From Streptomyces griseus subsp. griseus (GTDB lineage Bacteria > Actinomycetota > Actinomycetes > Streptomycetales > Streptomycetaceae): a stretch of 64,000 nt of DNA. Below are positions 17,569 to 32,281 of the stretch, one piece after another. The stretch lies in NCBI RefSeq assembly GCF_000720255.1, contig NZ_JOJE01000033.1, positions 13,627 through 77,626 on the forward strand, written 5' to 3'. Each line of letters begins with the position of its first letter. Positions within the stretch are counted from its first letter, which is position 1. A program made the translations under genes and the position numbers. Below the pieces are notes generated by a model. The model worked only from the letters and a program-made list of their open reading frames with translations. It did no database searches and was not told the origin of the DNA.

Positions 17569-18216
17569 ATGGCACGGCGATACGACACCAACGACGCGAC
17601 CGACCGCGTGACCGGTCTGCGTGAAGCCGCGTCCGCGGTCCGCCGTGGTGAACTGGTGGTCCTCCCCACCGACACGGTGTACGGCATCGGCGCCGACGCG
17701 TTCACCAAGGAGGCCGTGAGCGACCTCCTCGACGCCAAGGGCCGGGGCCGCAACATGCCCACCCCTGTGCTGATCGGCTCCCCGAACACGCTCCACGGTC
17801 TCGTCACCGACTTCTCCGAGCTGGCCTGGGAGCTCGTCGACGCGTTCTGGCCGGGCGCGCTGACGCTCGTCGCCAAGCACCAGCCGTCCCTCCAGTGGGA
17901 CCTGGGGGACACCCGAGGCACGGTTGCCGTGCGCATGCCGCTGCACCCGGTCGCCATCGAGCTGCTGACGGAGGTCGGGCCGATGGCGGTCTCCTCCGCC
18001 AATCTCACCGGGCACCCCGCGCCGGAGAACTGTGACGCGGCGCAGGAGATGCTCGGGGACTCCGTCTCCGTCTACCTCGACGGGGGGCCGACGCCCGGCA
18101 ACGTGCCGTCGTCGATCGTCGACGTCACGCGTGAGGTGCCGCTGCTGCTGCGCGCGGGCGCGATCTCGGCGGACGAGCTGCGGAAGGTCGTACCCGACCT
18201 CGAGGTGGCGAATTGA
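17569..18216 (+). CDS. tsaC: L-threonylcarbamoyladenylate synthase (Sua5/YwlC/TsaC)
   Basis: 215 residues. It makes threonylcarbamoyl-AMP from threonine, bicarbonate and ATP for the t6A37 modification of ANN-decoding tRNAs. The YrdC fold is marked by RRGELVVLPTDTVYGIGADA near the N-terminus, KGRGRNMPTPVLIGS, and MAVSSANLTGHPAPENC. At this length it lacks most of the extra C-terminal Sua5 domain, so TsaC-like is a fair name. The ATG abuts the preceding micro-ORF, and the TGA overlaps the TTG start of the phosphatase-like gene. Confidence 0.93.
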   Translation: MARRYDTNDATDRVTGLREAASAVRRGELVVLPTDTVYGIGADAFTKEAVSDLLDAKGRGRNMPTPVLIGSPNTLHGLVTDFSELAWELVDAFWPGALTLVAKHQPSLQWDLGDTRGTVAVRMPLHPVAIELLTEVGPMAVSSANLTGHPAPENCDAAQEMLGDSVSVYLDGGPTPGNVPSSIVDVTREVPLLLRAGAISADELRKVVPDLEVAN

Positions 18217-18890
18217 CAGCCCCTGACACGGGGCGTGGCATAGGCAGCGGGGAGCGTACGGCGGAGGAAACGACCACTTTCGGGTTTCCGCGCGACAGCT
18301 TCCGCATCCTCCACGTCAGTACCGGCAACGTGTGCCGCTCGCCGATCACCGAGCGGCTGACCCGGCATTTCGTGTCGCAGCGGCTCGGGGTGCTGGGCGG
18401 CGGGCTGATCGTGGAGAGCGCGGGTACCTGGGGTCATGAGGGCGCGCCGATGGAGGCGAACGCGGAGGCGGTGCTGGCGGAGTTCGGGGCGGACACGTCG
18501 GGGTTCGTGGGGCGGGAGCTGCTCGACGAGCACGTCATCATGGCGGACCTGGTGCTGACGGCCACGCGGGACCATCGGGCGCAGGTGATCTCCATGGGGC
18601 ATTCGGCGGGGCTGCGGACGTTCACGCTGAAGGAGTTCACGCGGCTGGTGAAGGCGATCGACCCGGCGACGTTGCCTCCGCTGGAGGACGGGGTGGTGGC
18701 TCGGGCCCGGGCGTTGGTGCGGGCCGCCGCCGCGTTGCGGGGGTGGCTGCTGGCGCCCACGGCCGAGGCGGACGAGGTGTATGACCCGTACGGGGCGCCG
18801 TTGCCGTTCTTCCGGTCGGTGGGGGACGAGATACATCAGGCGCTGGATCCGGTGGTGACCGCGTTGACCGGGGTGGCGGCGCGGGCGTAG
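18213..18890 (+). CDS. Low-molecular-weight phosphatase-like protein, catalytic Cys replaced by Ser
   Basis: 225 residues from a TTG overlapping the sua5 stop (TTGA), with GAGGTGG upstream. The LMW-PTP P-loop is recognisable as HVSTGNVCRSPITERL. In the canonical loop (C-x-x-G-N-x-C-R-S) the first Cys is the nucleophile; here it is Ser36, encoded AGT at 18318. The second Cys (C41), the Arg (R42) and a late DP (YDPYGAPLPFF) remain. Ordinary phosphatase chemistry should fail, so it may bind phosphotyrosine or arsenate-like ligands, or act as a pseudophosphatase. It is longer than the usual ~150-160 residues, with extra N- and C-terminal parts. The operon context is tRNA modification and cell-wall precursors. 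Confidence 0.88.
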   Translation: MTAPDTGRGIGSGERTAEETTTFGFPRDSFRILHVSTGNVCRSPITERLTRHFVSQRLGVLGGGLIVESAGTWGHEGAPMEANAEAVLAEFGADTSGFVGRELLDEHVIMADLVLTATRDHRAQVISMGHSAGLRTFTLKEFTRLVKAIDPATLPPLEDGVVARARALVRAAAALRGWLLAPTAEADEVYDPYGAPLPFFRSVGDEIHQALDPVVTALTGVAARA

Positions 18891-18971
18891 GGCCGCTGTT
18901 CCACTGCCGGGCGGGGGTGGCCCCCGCGGCCTACATTGGTCGTACGTCACCGGCGACGTTCGGAGCACACC

Positions 18972-20210
18972 ATGACGGTCAGCCCTGCCCTCGAGGCCGA
19001 CATCCTGCGGCAGCGGGATCCTGAGCTCGCGGACGTGCTGCTGGGGGAGCGGGAGCGGCAGTCGACGACGTTGCAGTTGATCGCCGCGGAGAACTTCTGC
19101 TCGCCGGCGGTGCTCGCGGCGCTCGGCTCGCCGCTCGCGAACAAGTACGCGGAAGGGTATCCGGGCGCCCGGCACCACGGTGGCTGCGAGATCGTCGACG
19201 TCGCGGAGAGCATCGCCGTGTCGCGCGCGAAGGCCCTGTTCGGGGCCGAGCACGCCAACGTGCAGGCGCACTCCGGGTCCTCCGCCGTCCTCGCCGCGTA
19301 CGCGGTCCTGTTGCGCCCAGGGGACACCGTCCTCGCGCTCGGGCTGCCGTACGGCGGACATCTCACGCATGGCTCGCCCGCGAACTTCTCCGGCCGCTGG
19401 TTCGACTTCGTGGGGTACGGCGTCGACGCGGAGAGCGGGCTCATCGACTACGAGCAGGTGCGGACGCTGGCCCGCAACCACCGGCCCAAGGCGATCGTGT
19501 GCGGGTCGATCGCCTACCCACGCCACATCGAATACGCCCTGTTCCGGGAGATCGCCGACGAGGTCGGGGCCTATCTCATCGCCGACGCGGCGCACCCGAT
19601 CGGGCTGGTCGCCGGGGGAGCGGCGCCCAGTCCGGTGCCGTACGCCGACATCGTGTGCGCCACCACGCACAAGGTGCTGCGCGGGCCGCGCGGCGGGATG
19701 CTCCTGTGCGGCTCCGAACTGGCCGAGCGGGTGGACCGGGCCGTGTTCCCCTTCACTCAAGGCGGGGCTCAGATGCACACCATCGCCGCCAAGGCCGTCG
19801 CGTTCGGGGAGGCGGCAACTCCGGCGTTCGCGGTGTACGCCCATCAGGTGGTCGCCAATGCGAGGGTTCTCGCCGACCGTCTCGCGGCCGAGGGGCTGGC
19901 GGTCACCACCGGCGGGACCGACACCCACCTCATCACCGTCGACCCCGCGCCCCTCGGTGTCGAGGGGCGCGCCGCGCGCGGGCGGCTCGCCGCCGCCGGG
20001 ATCGTGCTGGACTGCTGTGCCCTGCCCCATGACTCCGCCCGCGGCCTGCGGCTGGGCACCGCGGCGCTGACCACGCAGGGCATGGGGGAGCGGGAGATGG
20101 AGCGCGTCGCGGCGCTGCTGGCCGGCGTGCTGCGGGAGGACGTGGAGGCCAAGCGCGCACGTGAAGAAGTGCGGGATCTCACTGGGGGATTTCCGCCGTA
20201 TCCCCGCTGA
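18972..20210 (+). CDS. glyA2: Serine hydroxymethyltransferase paralogue
   Basis: 412 residues from the ATG at 18972. It is an SHMT-type PLP enzyme interconverting serine and glycine with tetrahydrofolate. Signatures are QLIAAENFCSPAVLAALGS, NKYAEGYPGARHHGGCE, and the PLP lysine in ATTHKVLRGPRGGM. Some positions differ from the main SHMT (for example YPGARHHGG for the usual YPGRRYYGG), so substrate scope may differ; the symbol glyA2 is from memory of S. coelicolor naming. It is probably the end of, or just after, the prfA transcription unit. Confidence 0.9.
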   Translation: MTVSPALEADILRQRDPELADVLLGERERQSTTLQLIAAENFCSPAVLAALGSPLANKYAEGYPGARHHGGCEIVDVAESIAVSRAKALFGAEHANVQAHSGSSAVLAAYAVLLRPGDTVLALGLPYGGHLTHGSPANFSGRWFDFVGYGVDAESGLIDYEQVRTLARNHRPKAIVCGSIAYPRHIEYALFREIADEVGAYLIADAAHPIGLVAGGAAPSPVPYADIVCATTHKVLRGPRGGMLLCGSELAERVDRAVFPFTQGGAQMHTIAAKAVAFGEAATPAFAVYAHQVVANARVLADRLAAEGLAVTTGGTDTHLITVDPAPLGVEGRAARGRLAAAGIVLDCCALPHDSARGLRLGTAALTTQGMGEREMERVAALLAGVLREDVEAKRAREEVRDLTGGFPPYPR

Positions 20211-20339
20211 ACGGGGGTAGGCGCGCATCCGTACACAGCCACACGTGCAACCATCGTCGATACCCGGAAGTCCCCAACCATATGCAGCCGTCGCTAGGGT
20301 GTGGGGCTGAGATGGCCAGCGAGACCTGTGGGGAAGCCC

Positions 20340-21686
20340 GTGCGTGAATACCTGCTGACGCTCTGCATCACGGCCGCGGTGACGTATCTGCTGACAGGGC
20401 CGGTACGGAAGTTCGCGATCGTGGCCGGAGCGATGCCGGAGATCCGGGCACGTGACGTGCACCGGGAGCCCACTCCGCGGCTCGGCGGGATCGCGATGTT
20501 CTTCGGCCTGTGCGCGGGCCTGCTCGTCGCCGACCACCTCACCAACCTCAACGAGGTCTTCGAGAAGTCGAACGAGCCGCGCGCGCTGCTGTCCGGGGCG
20601 GCGCTGATCTGGCTGATCGGTGTCCTCGACGACAAGTTCGAGATCGACGCCCTGATCAAGCTGGGCGGCCAGATGATCGCCGCCGGTGTGATGGTCGTGC
20701 AGGGTCTGACGATCCTGTGGCTGCCGATCCCCGGAGTCGGCACGGTCGCGCTGACGCAGTGGCAGGGCACGCTGCTCACGGTCGCGCTGGTCGTCATCAC
20801 GATCAACGCGGTCAACTTCGTGGACGGCCTCGACGGCCTCGCCGCCGGCATGGTGTGCATCGCCGCGGCCGCGTTCTTCATGTACGCCTACCGCATCTGG
20901 TACTCGTACGGCATCGAATCGGCTGCCCCGGCCACACTGTTCGCGGCGATCCTGATGGGCATGTGCCTGGGCTTCCTGCCGCACAACATGCACCCCGCGC
21001 GGATCTTCATGGGCGACTCGGGCTCGATGCTGATCGGCCTGGTGCTGGCGGCCGGCGCGATCTCCGTCACCGGGCAGGTCGACCCGGACGTGATGAACAT
21101 GTTCTCCAAGTCGGAGCGGGCCACCGTGCACCAGATGGTGCCGGTCTACATCCCGCTGGTGATGCCGCTGACGATCATCGCGATCCCGGCCGCCGACCTG
21201 ATCCTCGCCATCGTGCGGCGCACCTGGCGCGGTCAGTCGCCGTTCGCCGCGGACCGCGGGCACCTGCACCACCGGCTCCTGGAGATCGGGCACTCGCACA
21301 GCCGCGCGGTGCTGATCATGTACTTCTGGTCGGCGCTGATCGCGTTCGGCGCGCTCGCCTACTCCGTCAACTCGGCGTCCATGTGGATCGTCCTGGGCGT
21401 CGTCGTCCTCAGCGCGATCGGTCTCGCGCTGCTCCTGCTGCCGCGCTTCACGCCGCGCGCGCCGCGCTGGGCCGAGCACTTCGTGCCGCCGCGCTACCGC
21501 CGCCGCCGGGCCGCCGTCGCGGCGGCGCGGGAGTCGGCGCGGGAGGCGGTGCCTGCGGCCGTGCCGGCCGCCTCGGTGGTCGTGGCGGAGGGGAACACGG
21601 AAGAGCAGCGCACGCCCGTTGTGGCAGGAGTGTCCGGAGTCAACGGAGCGACTGCTGTGGGCCCCCGTTCACGGCTCCCAAGGTAA
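20340..21686 (+). CDS. MraY/WecA-family undecaprenyl-phosphate sugar-1-phosphate transferase
   Basis: 448 residues from a GTG at 20340 (GTGGGG upstream); an earlier in-frame start at 20301 is less likely. It is a polytopic membrane protein with about 11 hydrophobic segments. Signatures of the WecA/TagO branch are PTPRLGGIAMF, the metal-site motif VLDDKFEID, NFVDGLDGLAAG, MGDSGSMLIG and HLHHRLLEIGHSH. It transfers a HexNAc-1-phosphate to undecaprenyl phosphate, starting a wall glycopolymer. The C-terminal 60 residues are an Ala/Arg/Val-rich cytoplasmic tail. It pairs logically with the LCP ligase at 13.9 kb. Confidence 0.92.
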   Translation: MREYLLTLCITAAVTYLLTGPVRKFAIVAGAMPEIRARDVHREPTPRLGGIAMFFGLCAGLLVADHLTNLNEVFEKSNEPRALLSGAALIWLIGVLDDKFEIDALIKLGGQMIAAGVMVVQGLTILWLPIPGVGTVALTQWQGTLLTVALVVITINAVNFVDGLDGLAAGMVCIAAAAFFMYAYRIWYSYGIESAAPATLFAAILMGMCLGFLPHNMHPARIFMGDSGSMLIGLVLAAGAISVTGQVDPDVMNMFSKSERATVHQMVPVYIPLVMPLTIIAIPAADLILAIVRRTWRGQSPFAADRGHLHHRLLEIGHSHSRAVLIMYFWSALIAFGALAYSVNSASMWIVLGVVVLSAIGLALLLLPRFTPRAPRWAEHFVPPRYRRRRAAVAAARESAREAVPAAVPAASVVVAEGNTEEQRTPVVAGVSGVNGATAVGPRSRLPR

Positions 21687-21988
21687 GAATCTGACTAGAG
21701 CATTGCCAAGTCGTGGGAGAGCAATGGGGGGCCAAAGCGCCTCTATATCAGACAAAAGGGCGCGGTTCCTGCACAGACGCGCACTGTCACTCTCATGTGT
21801 GACAGCTGGCACACCTTCGAGGTAAAGACCTCATCAAATAGTTTGTGATACCGTTCACGAGAACCCCGGACAGAGTCGAAGGACCGCAGTGCGACGGTCC
21901 ATGGGCGCGAGTCTCCAGCACTCCACCCCGGGGACTACGCTCGTCCATGACGACACCCCTGCCCCCCTGCGAAAGCGGAGTTGCCGCC
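21687..21988 (+). other. Promoter region of the atp operon
   Basis: A 302-base gap that is AT-richer than its surroundings, with no gene. It holds a 6+8+6 inverted repeat at 21785-21804 (TGTCAC/GTGACA), an overlapping Crp-like palindrome (listed separately), and AT-rich sequence near 21835-21852 (AATAGTTTGTGATACC) where a -10 could lie. A GGAG ribosome site precedes atpI. Confidence 0.5.
21798..21813. promoter_or_regulatory. Crp-like palindrome upstream of the atp operon
   Basis: TGTGACAGCTGGCACA matches the Crp consensus TGTGA-N6-TCACA at 9 of 10 positions. It also fits the Streptomyces Crp motif GTG-N6-GNCAC as I recall it. It lies about 190 bases before atpI. Regulation by cAMP-Crp is inferred. 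Confidence 0.5.
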
Positions 21989-22435
21989 ATGCCGTCCAAT
22001 GACGCCCGGATCCTGGCCCAGGCCGCTGTGCCCACAGCCGCCGTCGGCGCTGTCGCCGCCGTCATCAGTGCGGTCGTGGCCGGTGGCGAGGGTGCGATCG
22101 GGGCGGTCGTCGCGACGCTGGTGGTGATCCTCTTCATGGGGATCGGCCTGTACGTCCTGCAGCGCACTGCCAAATCGCTTCCGCATCTCTTCCAGGCGAT
22201 GGGCCTCATGCTCTACGCGGCGCAGATCCTGCTGCTGTTCATCTTCGTCGCGGCCTTCAAGCACACGACGTTGTTCAACCCCCGGGCCTTCGCTCTCACG
22301 CTCGTCGCCGGCACCCTCGCTTGGATCGGCGCGCAGACGCGTGCCCACATGAAGTCCAAGATCCTCTACGTCGAACCTGATTCGGGCACCTCCGCCAACG
22401 GTGACAAGCCCGAAAAGACGGGGCACTCGTCGTGA
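21989..22435 (+). CDS. atpI: ATP synthase accessory protein AtpI-like
   Basis: 148 residues from the ATG at 21989 (GGAG eight bases upstream). Four hydrophobic segments are visible (~12-33, 37-57, 70-95, 100-118), followed by a polar tail. This is the usual first gene of bacterial F-type ATP synthase operons. Proposed roles of the family are c-ring assembly or Mg2+ supply. Sequence conservation is low, so the call rests on topology and position. Confidence 0.85.
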   Translation: MPSNDARILAQAAVPTAAVGAVAAVISAVVAGGEGAIGAVVATLVVILFMGIGLYVLQRTAKSLPHLFQAMGLMLYAAQILLLFIFVAAFKHTTLFNPRAFALTLVAGTLAWIGAQTRAHMKSKILYVEPDSGTSANGDKPEKTGHSS

Positions 22436-22660
22436 GAGGTAGGGCCGGGATAAAGGCGCACGAGAAGTCCTGCTATCGTCCGGTGCCAACTGCGGCATCG
22501 CGGGCGCGGGCATCCGAGCTGACGCCTGCTCAAGCGCGAGGCGAGATGCCCCTGAGCCGCCCCCACATCCGTAACACCAGTCCCGTGCCGAACCGCGGCA
22601 GCGTGCCGCGCCGACACAACGAGGTTGCCGTACCTATGCGCCACGCTGAAGGAGCCCGCG

Positions 22661-23795
<1,135 letters not shown>

Positions 23796-23836
23796 ACCGC
23801 CACCCGGACCAGCCGACTAGACGAAAGGCCATACAC

Positions 23837-24382
23837 ATGAGCCCGCTGCTCACGATCGCGGCCGAGGAGATGGAGAATCCCCTCATCCCGCCGATCCCCG
23901 AGCTTGTCATCGGCCTTATCGCCTTCGTCATCGTCTTCGGCTTCCTCGCCAAGAAGCTCCTCCCGAACATCAACAAGGTTCTGGAAGAGCGCCGCGAGGC
24001 CATCGAGGGCGGTATCGAGAAGGCCGAGGCCGCCCAGACCGAGGCCCAGAGCGTCCTCGAGCAGTACAAGGCCCAGCTCGCCGAGGCCCGTCACGAGGCC
24101 GCGCGGCTGCGCCAGGAGGCGCAGGAGCAGGGCGCGACGCTCATCGCCGAGATGCGCGCCGAGGGCCAGCGGCAGCGTGAGGAGATCGTTGCCGCCGGTC
24201 ACGCGCAGATCGAGGCCGACCGCAAGGCCGCCGCGTCCGCGCTGCGCCAGGACGTCGGCAAGCTCGCGACCGAGCTGGCCGGCAAGCTCGTCGGTGAGTC
24301 CCTCGAGGACCACGCCCGCCAGAGCCGTGTCATCGACCGCTTCCTCGACGAGCTCGAGGAGAAGGCCGAGGCCACGCGATGA
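23837..24382 (+). CDS. atpF: F1Fo ATP synthase subunit b
   Basis: 181 residues. A single membrane helix (~residues 19-40, ELVIGLIAFVIVFGFLAKK) is followed by a long charged coiled coil (LEERREAIEGGIEKAEAAQTE onward) that forms the peripheral stalk between Fo and F1. The ATG has GAAAGG upstream. The 3' end overlaps atpH by four bases (ATGA). Confidence 0.97.
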   Translation: MSPLLTIAAEEMENPLIPPIPELVIGLIAFVIVFGFLAKKLLPNINKVLEERREAIEGGIEKAEAAQTEAQSVLEQYKAQLAEARHEAARLRQEAQEQGATLIAEMRAEGQRQREEIVAAGHAQIEADRKAAASALRQDVGKLATELAGKLVGESLEDHARQSRVIDRFLDELEEKAEATR

Positions 24383-25194
24383 ACGGAGCGAGCCGCGAGG
24401 CCCTGGCAGCCGCACGCGAGCGTCTCGACGCGCTGACGGACTCCACGTCCGTGGACGCGGCGAAGCTCGCCGACGAGCTGGCCGCCGTCACCGCGCTGCT
24501 CGACCGCGAGGTGTCGCTGCGTCGGGTCCTCACCGACCCGGCGCAGTCCGGCGAGGGCAAGGCCGAGCTGGCCCAGCGCCTGTTCGGCAGCCAGGTCAGC
24601 GGGGAGACCGCTGACCTGGTGTCCGGACTGGTGCGCTCCCGCTGGTCGCAGTCGCGCGACCTGGTGGACGCGCTGGAGGACCTGGCGAACATCGCCGACC
24701 TCACCGCCGCGCAGCAGGCCGGCACGCTCGACGACGTGGAGGACGAGCTGTTCCGCTTCGGGCGGATCGTCTCCTCGAACACCGAGCTGCGCGCCGCGCT
24801 GACCAACCGCAAGGCCAGTGTCACGGCCAAGGGCGAGCTGCTGCGCAGCCTGCTCGGCGGCCGGGCCGTCCGGGGCACCGAGCGTCTGGTGACGCGCCTC
24901 GTGACCGCGCCGCGGGGACGTAGCCTGGAGGCGGGACTCGAGTCCCTGTCCAAGCTGGCCGCCGAGCGGCGGGACCGTGTCGTGGCCGTCGTCACCTCGG
25001 CGGTGCCGCTGAGCGACCCGCAGAAGCAGCGCCTGGGCGCCGCCCTCGCGAAGCTCTACGGGCGCACGATGCACCTCAACCTGGACGTGGACCCCGAGGT
25101 CCTCGGCGGGATCCGGGTGCAGGTCGGCGACGAGGTCATCAACGGATCTCTCGCGGACCGCATCGAGGACGCCACCCGCCGTATGGCGAGCTAG
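24379..25194 (+). CDS. atpH: F1Fo ATP synthase subunit delta
   Basis: 271 residues, about 90 longer than the E. coli subunit, as is usual in Streptomyces. It links subunit b to the top of the alpha3-beta3 head. The N-terminal helical domain carries the extra length (residues ~1-90). The C-terminal signature is [21 protein letters not shown]. The start overlaps atpF as ATGA, so translation is coupled. Confidence 0.96.
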   Translation: MNGASREALAAARERLDALTDSTSVDAAKLADELAAVTALLDREVSLRRVLTDPAQSGEGKAELAQRLFGSQVSGETADLVSGLVRSRWSQSRDLVDALEDLANIADLTAAQQAGTLDDVEDELFRFGRIVSSNTELRAALTNRKASVTAKGELLRSLLGGRAVRGTERLVTRLVTAPRGRSLEAGLESLSKLAAERRDRVVAVVTSAVPLSDPQKQRLGAALAKLYGRTMHLNLDVDPEVLGGIRVQVGDEVINGSLADRIEDATRRMAS

Positions 25195-25322
25195 CAGCAA
25201 CACAAAAAGACGTAGAAATACGGCCCGAGTTGGGCCGTGCAGAGGATTCACCTCGTTCAGGGGGGAGTCCCCCATCCCCCCAAGTGAAACTTCGGGCCCA
25301 ACAAGGAGAGCAGGGAACCCAG

Positions 25323-26921
25323 ATGGCGGAGCTCACGATCCGGCCGGAGGAGATCCGGGACGCGCTGGAGAACTTCGTCCAGTCGTACAAGCCGGACGCG
25401 GCCTCGCGCGAGGAGGTCGGTACGGTCACCCTTGCCGGCGACGGCATCGCGAAGATCGAGGGTCTTCCCTCGGCCATGGCCAACGAACTGCTGAAGTTCG
25501 AGGACGGCACCCTCGGCCTCGCGCTCAACCTGGAAGAGCGCGAGATCGGCGCCATCGTCCTCGGTGAGTTCAGCGGCATCGAGGAGGGTCAGCCGGTCAC
25601 CCGTACCGGTGAGGTGCTCTCCGTGGCCGTCGGCGAGGGCTACCTCGGCCGCGTCGTCGACCCGCTCGGTGCCCCGATCGACGGCCTCGGCGAGATCGAG
25701 ACGTCCGGCCGCCGCGCCCTTGAGCTGCAGGCCCCGGGCGTCATGGCCCGTAAGTCGGTGCACGAGCCGATGGAGACCGGCTACAAGGCCGTCGACGCGA
25801 TGACCCCGATCGGCCGTGGCCAGCGTCAGCTGGTCATCGGTGACCGTCAGACCGGCAAGACCGCCCTGGCCGTCGACACGATCATCAACCAGCGCGACAA
25901 CTGGCGCTCGGGCGACCCGAAGAAGCAGGTCCGCTGCGTCTACGTCGCCATCGGTCAGAAGGGCTCGACCATCGCCTCCGTGCGTGGCGCCCTCGAAGAG
26001 GCCGGCGCGCTGGAGTACACGACCATCGTCGCCGCCCCGGCGTCCGACCCGGCCGGCTTCAAGTACCTGGCGCCGTACACCGGCTCGGCCATCGGCCAGC
26101 AGTGGATGTACGAGGGCAAGCACGTCCTGATCATCTTCGACGACCTGTCGAAGCAGGCCGACGCCTACCGCGCCGTGTCGCTGCTGCTGCGCCGCCCGCC
26201 GGGCCGTGAGGCCTACCCGGGTGACGTCTTCTACCTGCACTCCCGGCTGCTGGAGCGCTGCGCGAAGCTCTCCGACGAGATGGGCGCCGGTTCGATGACC
26301 GGTCTGCCGATCGTCGAGACCAAGGCCAACGACGTCTCGGCGTTCATCCCGACCAACGTCATCTCCATCACCGACGGCCAGTGCTTCCTGGAGTCGGACC
26401 TGTTCAACGCCGGTCAGCGTCCCGCGCTGAACGTCGGTATCTCCGTCTCCCGAGTCGGTGGTTCCGCGCAGCACAAGGCGATGCGCCAGGTGTCCGGTCG
26501 TCTCCGCGTCGACCTCGCCCAGTTCCGTGAGCTGGAGGCGTTCGCCGCCTTCGGTTCCGACCTGGACGCCGCGTCGAAGGCGCAGCTGGAGCGCGGTTCG
26601 CGCATGGTCGAGCTGCTGAAGCAGGCCCAGTACCAGCCGATGGCCACCGAGGACCAGGTCGTCTCCATCTGGGCCGGCACCAACGGCAAGATGGACGAGG
26701 TTCCCGTCGCCGACATCCGCCGCTTCGAGAAGGAGCTCCTGGAGTACCTGCACCGCAAGGAGCAGGGCCTCATGACCTCCATCAAGGAGGGCGCGAAGAT
26801 GTCGAACGACACCATCCAGGCGATCGACGACGCCATCGCGGAGTTCAAGAAGCAGTTCGAGACGTCCGACGGCAAGCTGCTCGGCGAGGACGCCCCGGCG
26901 GCTGTCAACGTCTCCAAGTGA
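25323..26921 (+). CDS. atpA: F1Fo ATP synthase subunit alpha
   Basis: 532 residues from the ATG at 25323; an in-frame GTG at 25230 precedes the AAGGAGAG ribosome site and is rejected. It carries the non-catalytic nucleotide site: Walker [16 protein letters not shown], and the subunit signature [14 protein letters not shown]. It forms the hexamer with atpD. 128 bases lie between atpH and this start, the largest gap between atpB and atpD apart from that before atpI's neighbour. Confidence 0.98.
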   Translation: MAELTIRPEEIRDALENFVQSYKPDAASREEVGTVTLAGDGIAKIEGLPSAMANELLKFEDGTLGLALNLEEREIGAIVLGEFSGIEEGQPVTRTGEVLSVAVGEGYLGRVVDPLGAPIDGLGEIETSGRRALELQAPGVMARKSVHEPMETGYKAVDAMTPIGRGQRQLVIGDRQTGKTALAVDTIINQRDNWRSGDPKKQVRCVYVAIGQKGSTIASVRGALEEAGALEYTTIVAAPASDPAGFKYLAPYTGSAIGQQWMYEGKHVLIIFDDLSKQADAYRAVSLLLRRPPGREAYPGDVFYLHSRLLERCAKLSDEMGAGSMTGLPIVETKANDVSAFIPTNVISITDGQCFLESDLFNAGQRPALNVGISVSRVGGSAQHKAMRQVSGRLRVDLAQFRELEAFAAFGSDLDAASKAQLERGSRMVELLKQAQYQPMATEDQVVSIWAGTNGKMDEVPVADIRRFEKELLEYLHRKEQGLMTSIKEGAKMSNDTIQAIDDAIAEFKKQFETSDGKLLGEDAPAAVNVSK

Positions 26922-26942
26922 CGTAAGGAAGGGACCTGACTC

Positions 26943-29296
<2,354 letters not shown>

Positions 29297-29407
29297 ACTC
29301 CCTGAGTTCCGGTGAGGGGGCGGGCGCGTCCCGCCCCCTCATCCACGCCCACTAGACTTGTAACCAACACCCGGCCGAACCGCCGGGTGGTGACCCGAGG
29401 AGCCACC

Positions 29408-29782
29408 TTGGCTGCTGAGCTGCACGTCGCGCTGGTCGCGGCCGACCGAGAGGTCTGGTCCGGCGAGGCCACCCTGGTCGTCGCGCGCACCACGTCCGGC
29501 GACATCGGCGTCATGCCCGGTCACCAGCCGCTGCTCGGTGTGCTGGAGTCGGGCCCGGTGACCATTCGTACGAGTGACGGTGGAACGGTCGTCGCCGCGG
29601 TGCACGGCGGTTTCGTCTCGTTCGCCGACAACAAGCTGTCGCTGCTGGCCGAGATCGCCGAGCTGTCGGACGAGATCGACGTCCAGCGCGTGGAGCGGGA
29701 GCTCGAGCGCGCGAAGGCGGAGGGCGACGCCGCCGCCGAGCGCCGCGCGGACGTACGACTGCGTGCGGCGGCGGCGCGCTGA
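29408..29782 (+). CDS. atpC: F1Fo ATP synthase subunit epsilon
   Basis: 124 residues from a TTG at 29408 with GAGGAG nine bases upstream; this start gives the family N-terminus (AAELHVALVAADREVW). The N-terminal beta sandwich has GDIGVMPGHQPLLG, and the C-terminal helix pair (VQRVERELERAKAEGD) can act as the inhibitory arm. Last gene of the operon. Confidence 0.96.
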   Translation: MAAELHVALVAADREVWSGEATLVVARTTSGDIGVMPGHQPLLGVLESGPVTIRTSDGGTVVAAVHGGFVSFADNKLSLLAEIAELSDEIDVQRVERELERAKAEGDAAAERRADVRLRAAAAR

Positions 29783-29810
29783 CCCCAGCGCCCGTCACGC
29801 GATGACGTCA

Positions 29811-29858
29811 CTCAGCCGCGGCCGGCACCGGAGCAATCCGGAGCCGGCCGCGGCTGAG
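29811..29858 (+). terminator. Terminator of the atp operon
   Basis: A perfect 16-bp stem (CTCAGCCGCGGCCGGC with its complement), extended by an inner CCGG/CCGG pairing, starts 28 bases after the atpC stop. A T-rich run (GTTTTTT) follows about 12 bases later. Confidence 0.92.
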
Positions 29859-29929
29859 GCAGATTTGGATGTTTTTTCCGTTCCGTTACCTGTATTGAAG
29901 GTACCTAGGAGACGAGGAGGTCGGTGCCG

Positions 29930-30376
29930 ATGGTCCTCGCTCTGACTGTGTGCGGAATCGTCGTGGCCCTGGTGGTACTGGGGCTGTTCGTCTTCGGCCT
30001 GCGCCGCAGGCTCATCCAACGCTCCGGCGGTACCTTCGACTGTTCCCTGCGCTGGGACGTCCCCGACCATCCGGACACCAGCGGCAAGGGCTGGAGCTAC
30101 GGTGTCGCCCGATACAACGGCGACCGTGTCGAGTGGTACCGCGTCTTCTCCTACGCCTACCGCCCGCGCCGCGTTCTGGAGCGCGCGTCGATCGAGGTGG
30201 CCGGCCGCCGGCTGCCCGAGGGCGAGGAGGAGCTGGCGCTGCTCTCCGACGCCGTCATCCTGACCTGTCTCCACCGGGGCACGCGCCTCGAACTCGCGAT
30301 GAGCGAGGACGCGCTGACCGGTTTCCTCGCGTGGCTGGAGGCAGCCCCGCCCGGTCAGCGCGTGAATGTGGCGTAA
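29930..30376 (+). CDS. DUF2550 membrane protein
   Basis: 148 residues from the ATG at 29930, nine bases after GAGGAGG; a GTG six bases earlier is too close to the site. One N-terminal membrane helix (~3-24, LALTVCGIVVALVVLGLFVFGL) is followed by a soluble domain with conserved aromatic positions (GKGWSYGVARYNGDRVEWYRVFSY). This family almost always follows the atp operon in actinobacteria; its function is unknown. It is convergent with the chitinase gene, with only 14 bases between stops. Confidence 0.88.
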   Translation: MVLALTVCGIVVALVVLGLFVFGLRRRLIQRSGGTFDCSLRWDVPDHPDTSGKGWSYGVARYNGDRVEWYRVFSYAYRPRRVLERASIEVAGRRLPEGEEELALLSDAVILTCLHRGTRLELAMSEDALTGFLAWLEAAPPGQRVNVA

Positions 30377-30390
30377 CTCGCCGAACTGTT

Positions 30391-32214
<1,824 letters not shown>

Positions 32215-32281
32215 GCTGCGCCTCCTTGTGTGGGGTTGGGGGAGCGCGTGACTGAGCCTCACGCCCTCGCACGGTGCCGCG

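Noticed and set aside
18072..21479. 1135-residue open frame on the minus strand
   Set aside because: Antisense to the phosphatase-like, SHMT and WecA-type genes; low-complexity Arg/His/Asp content and no domain.
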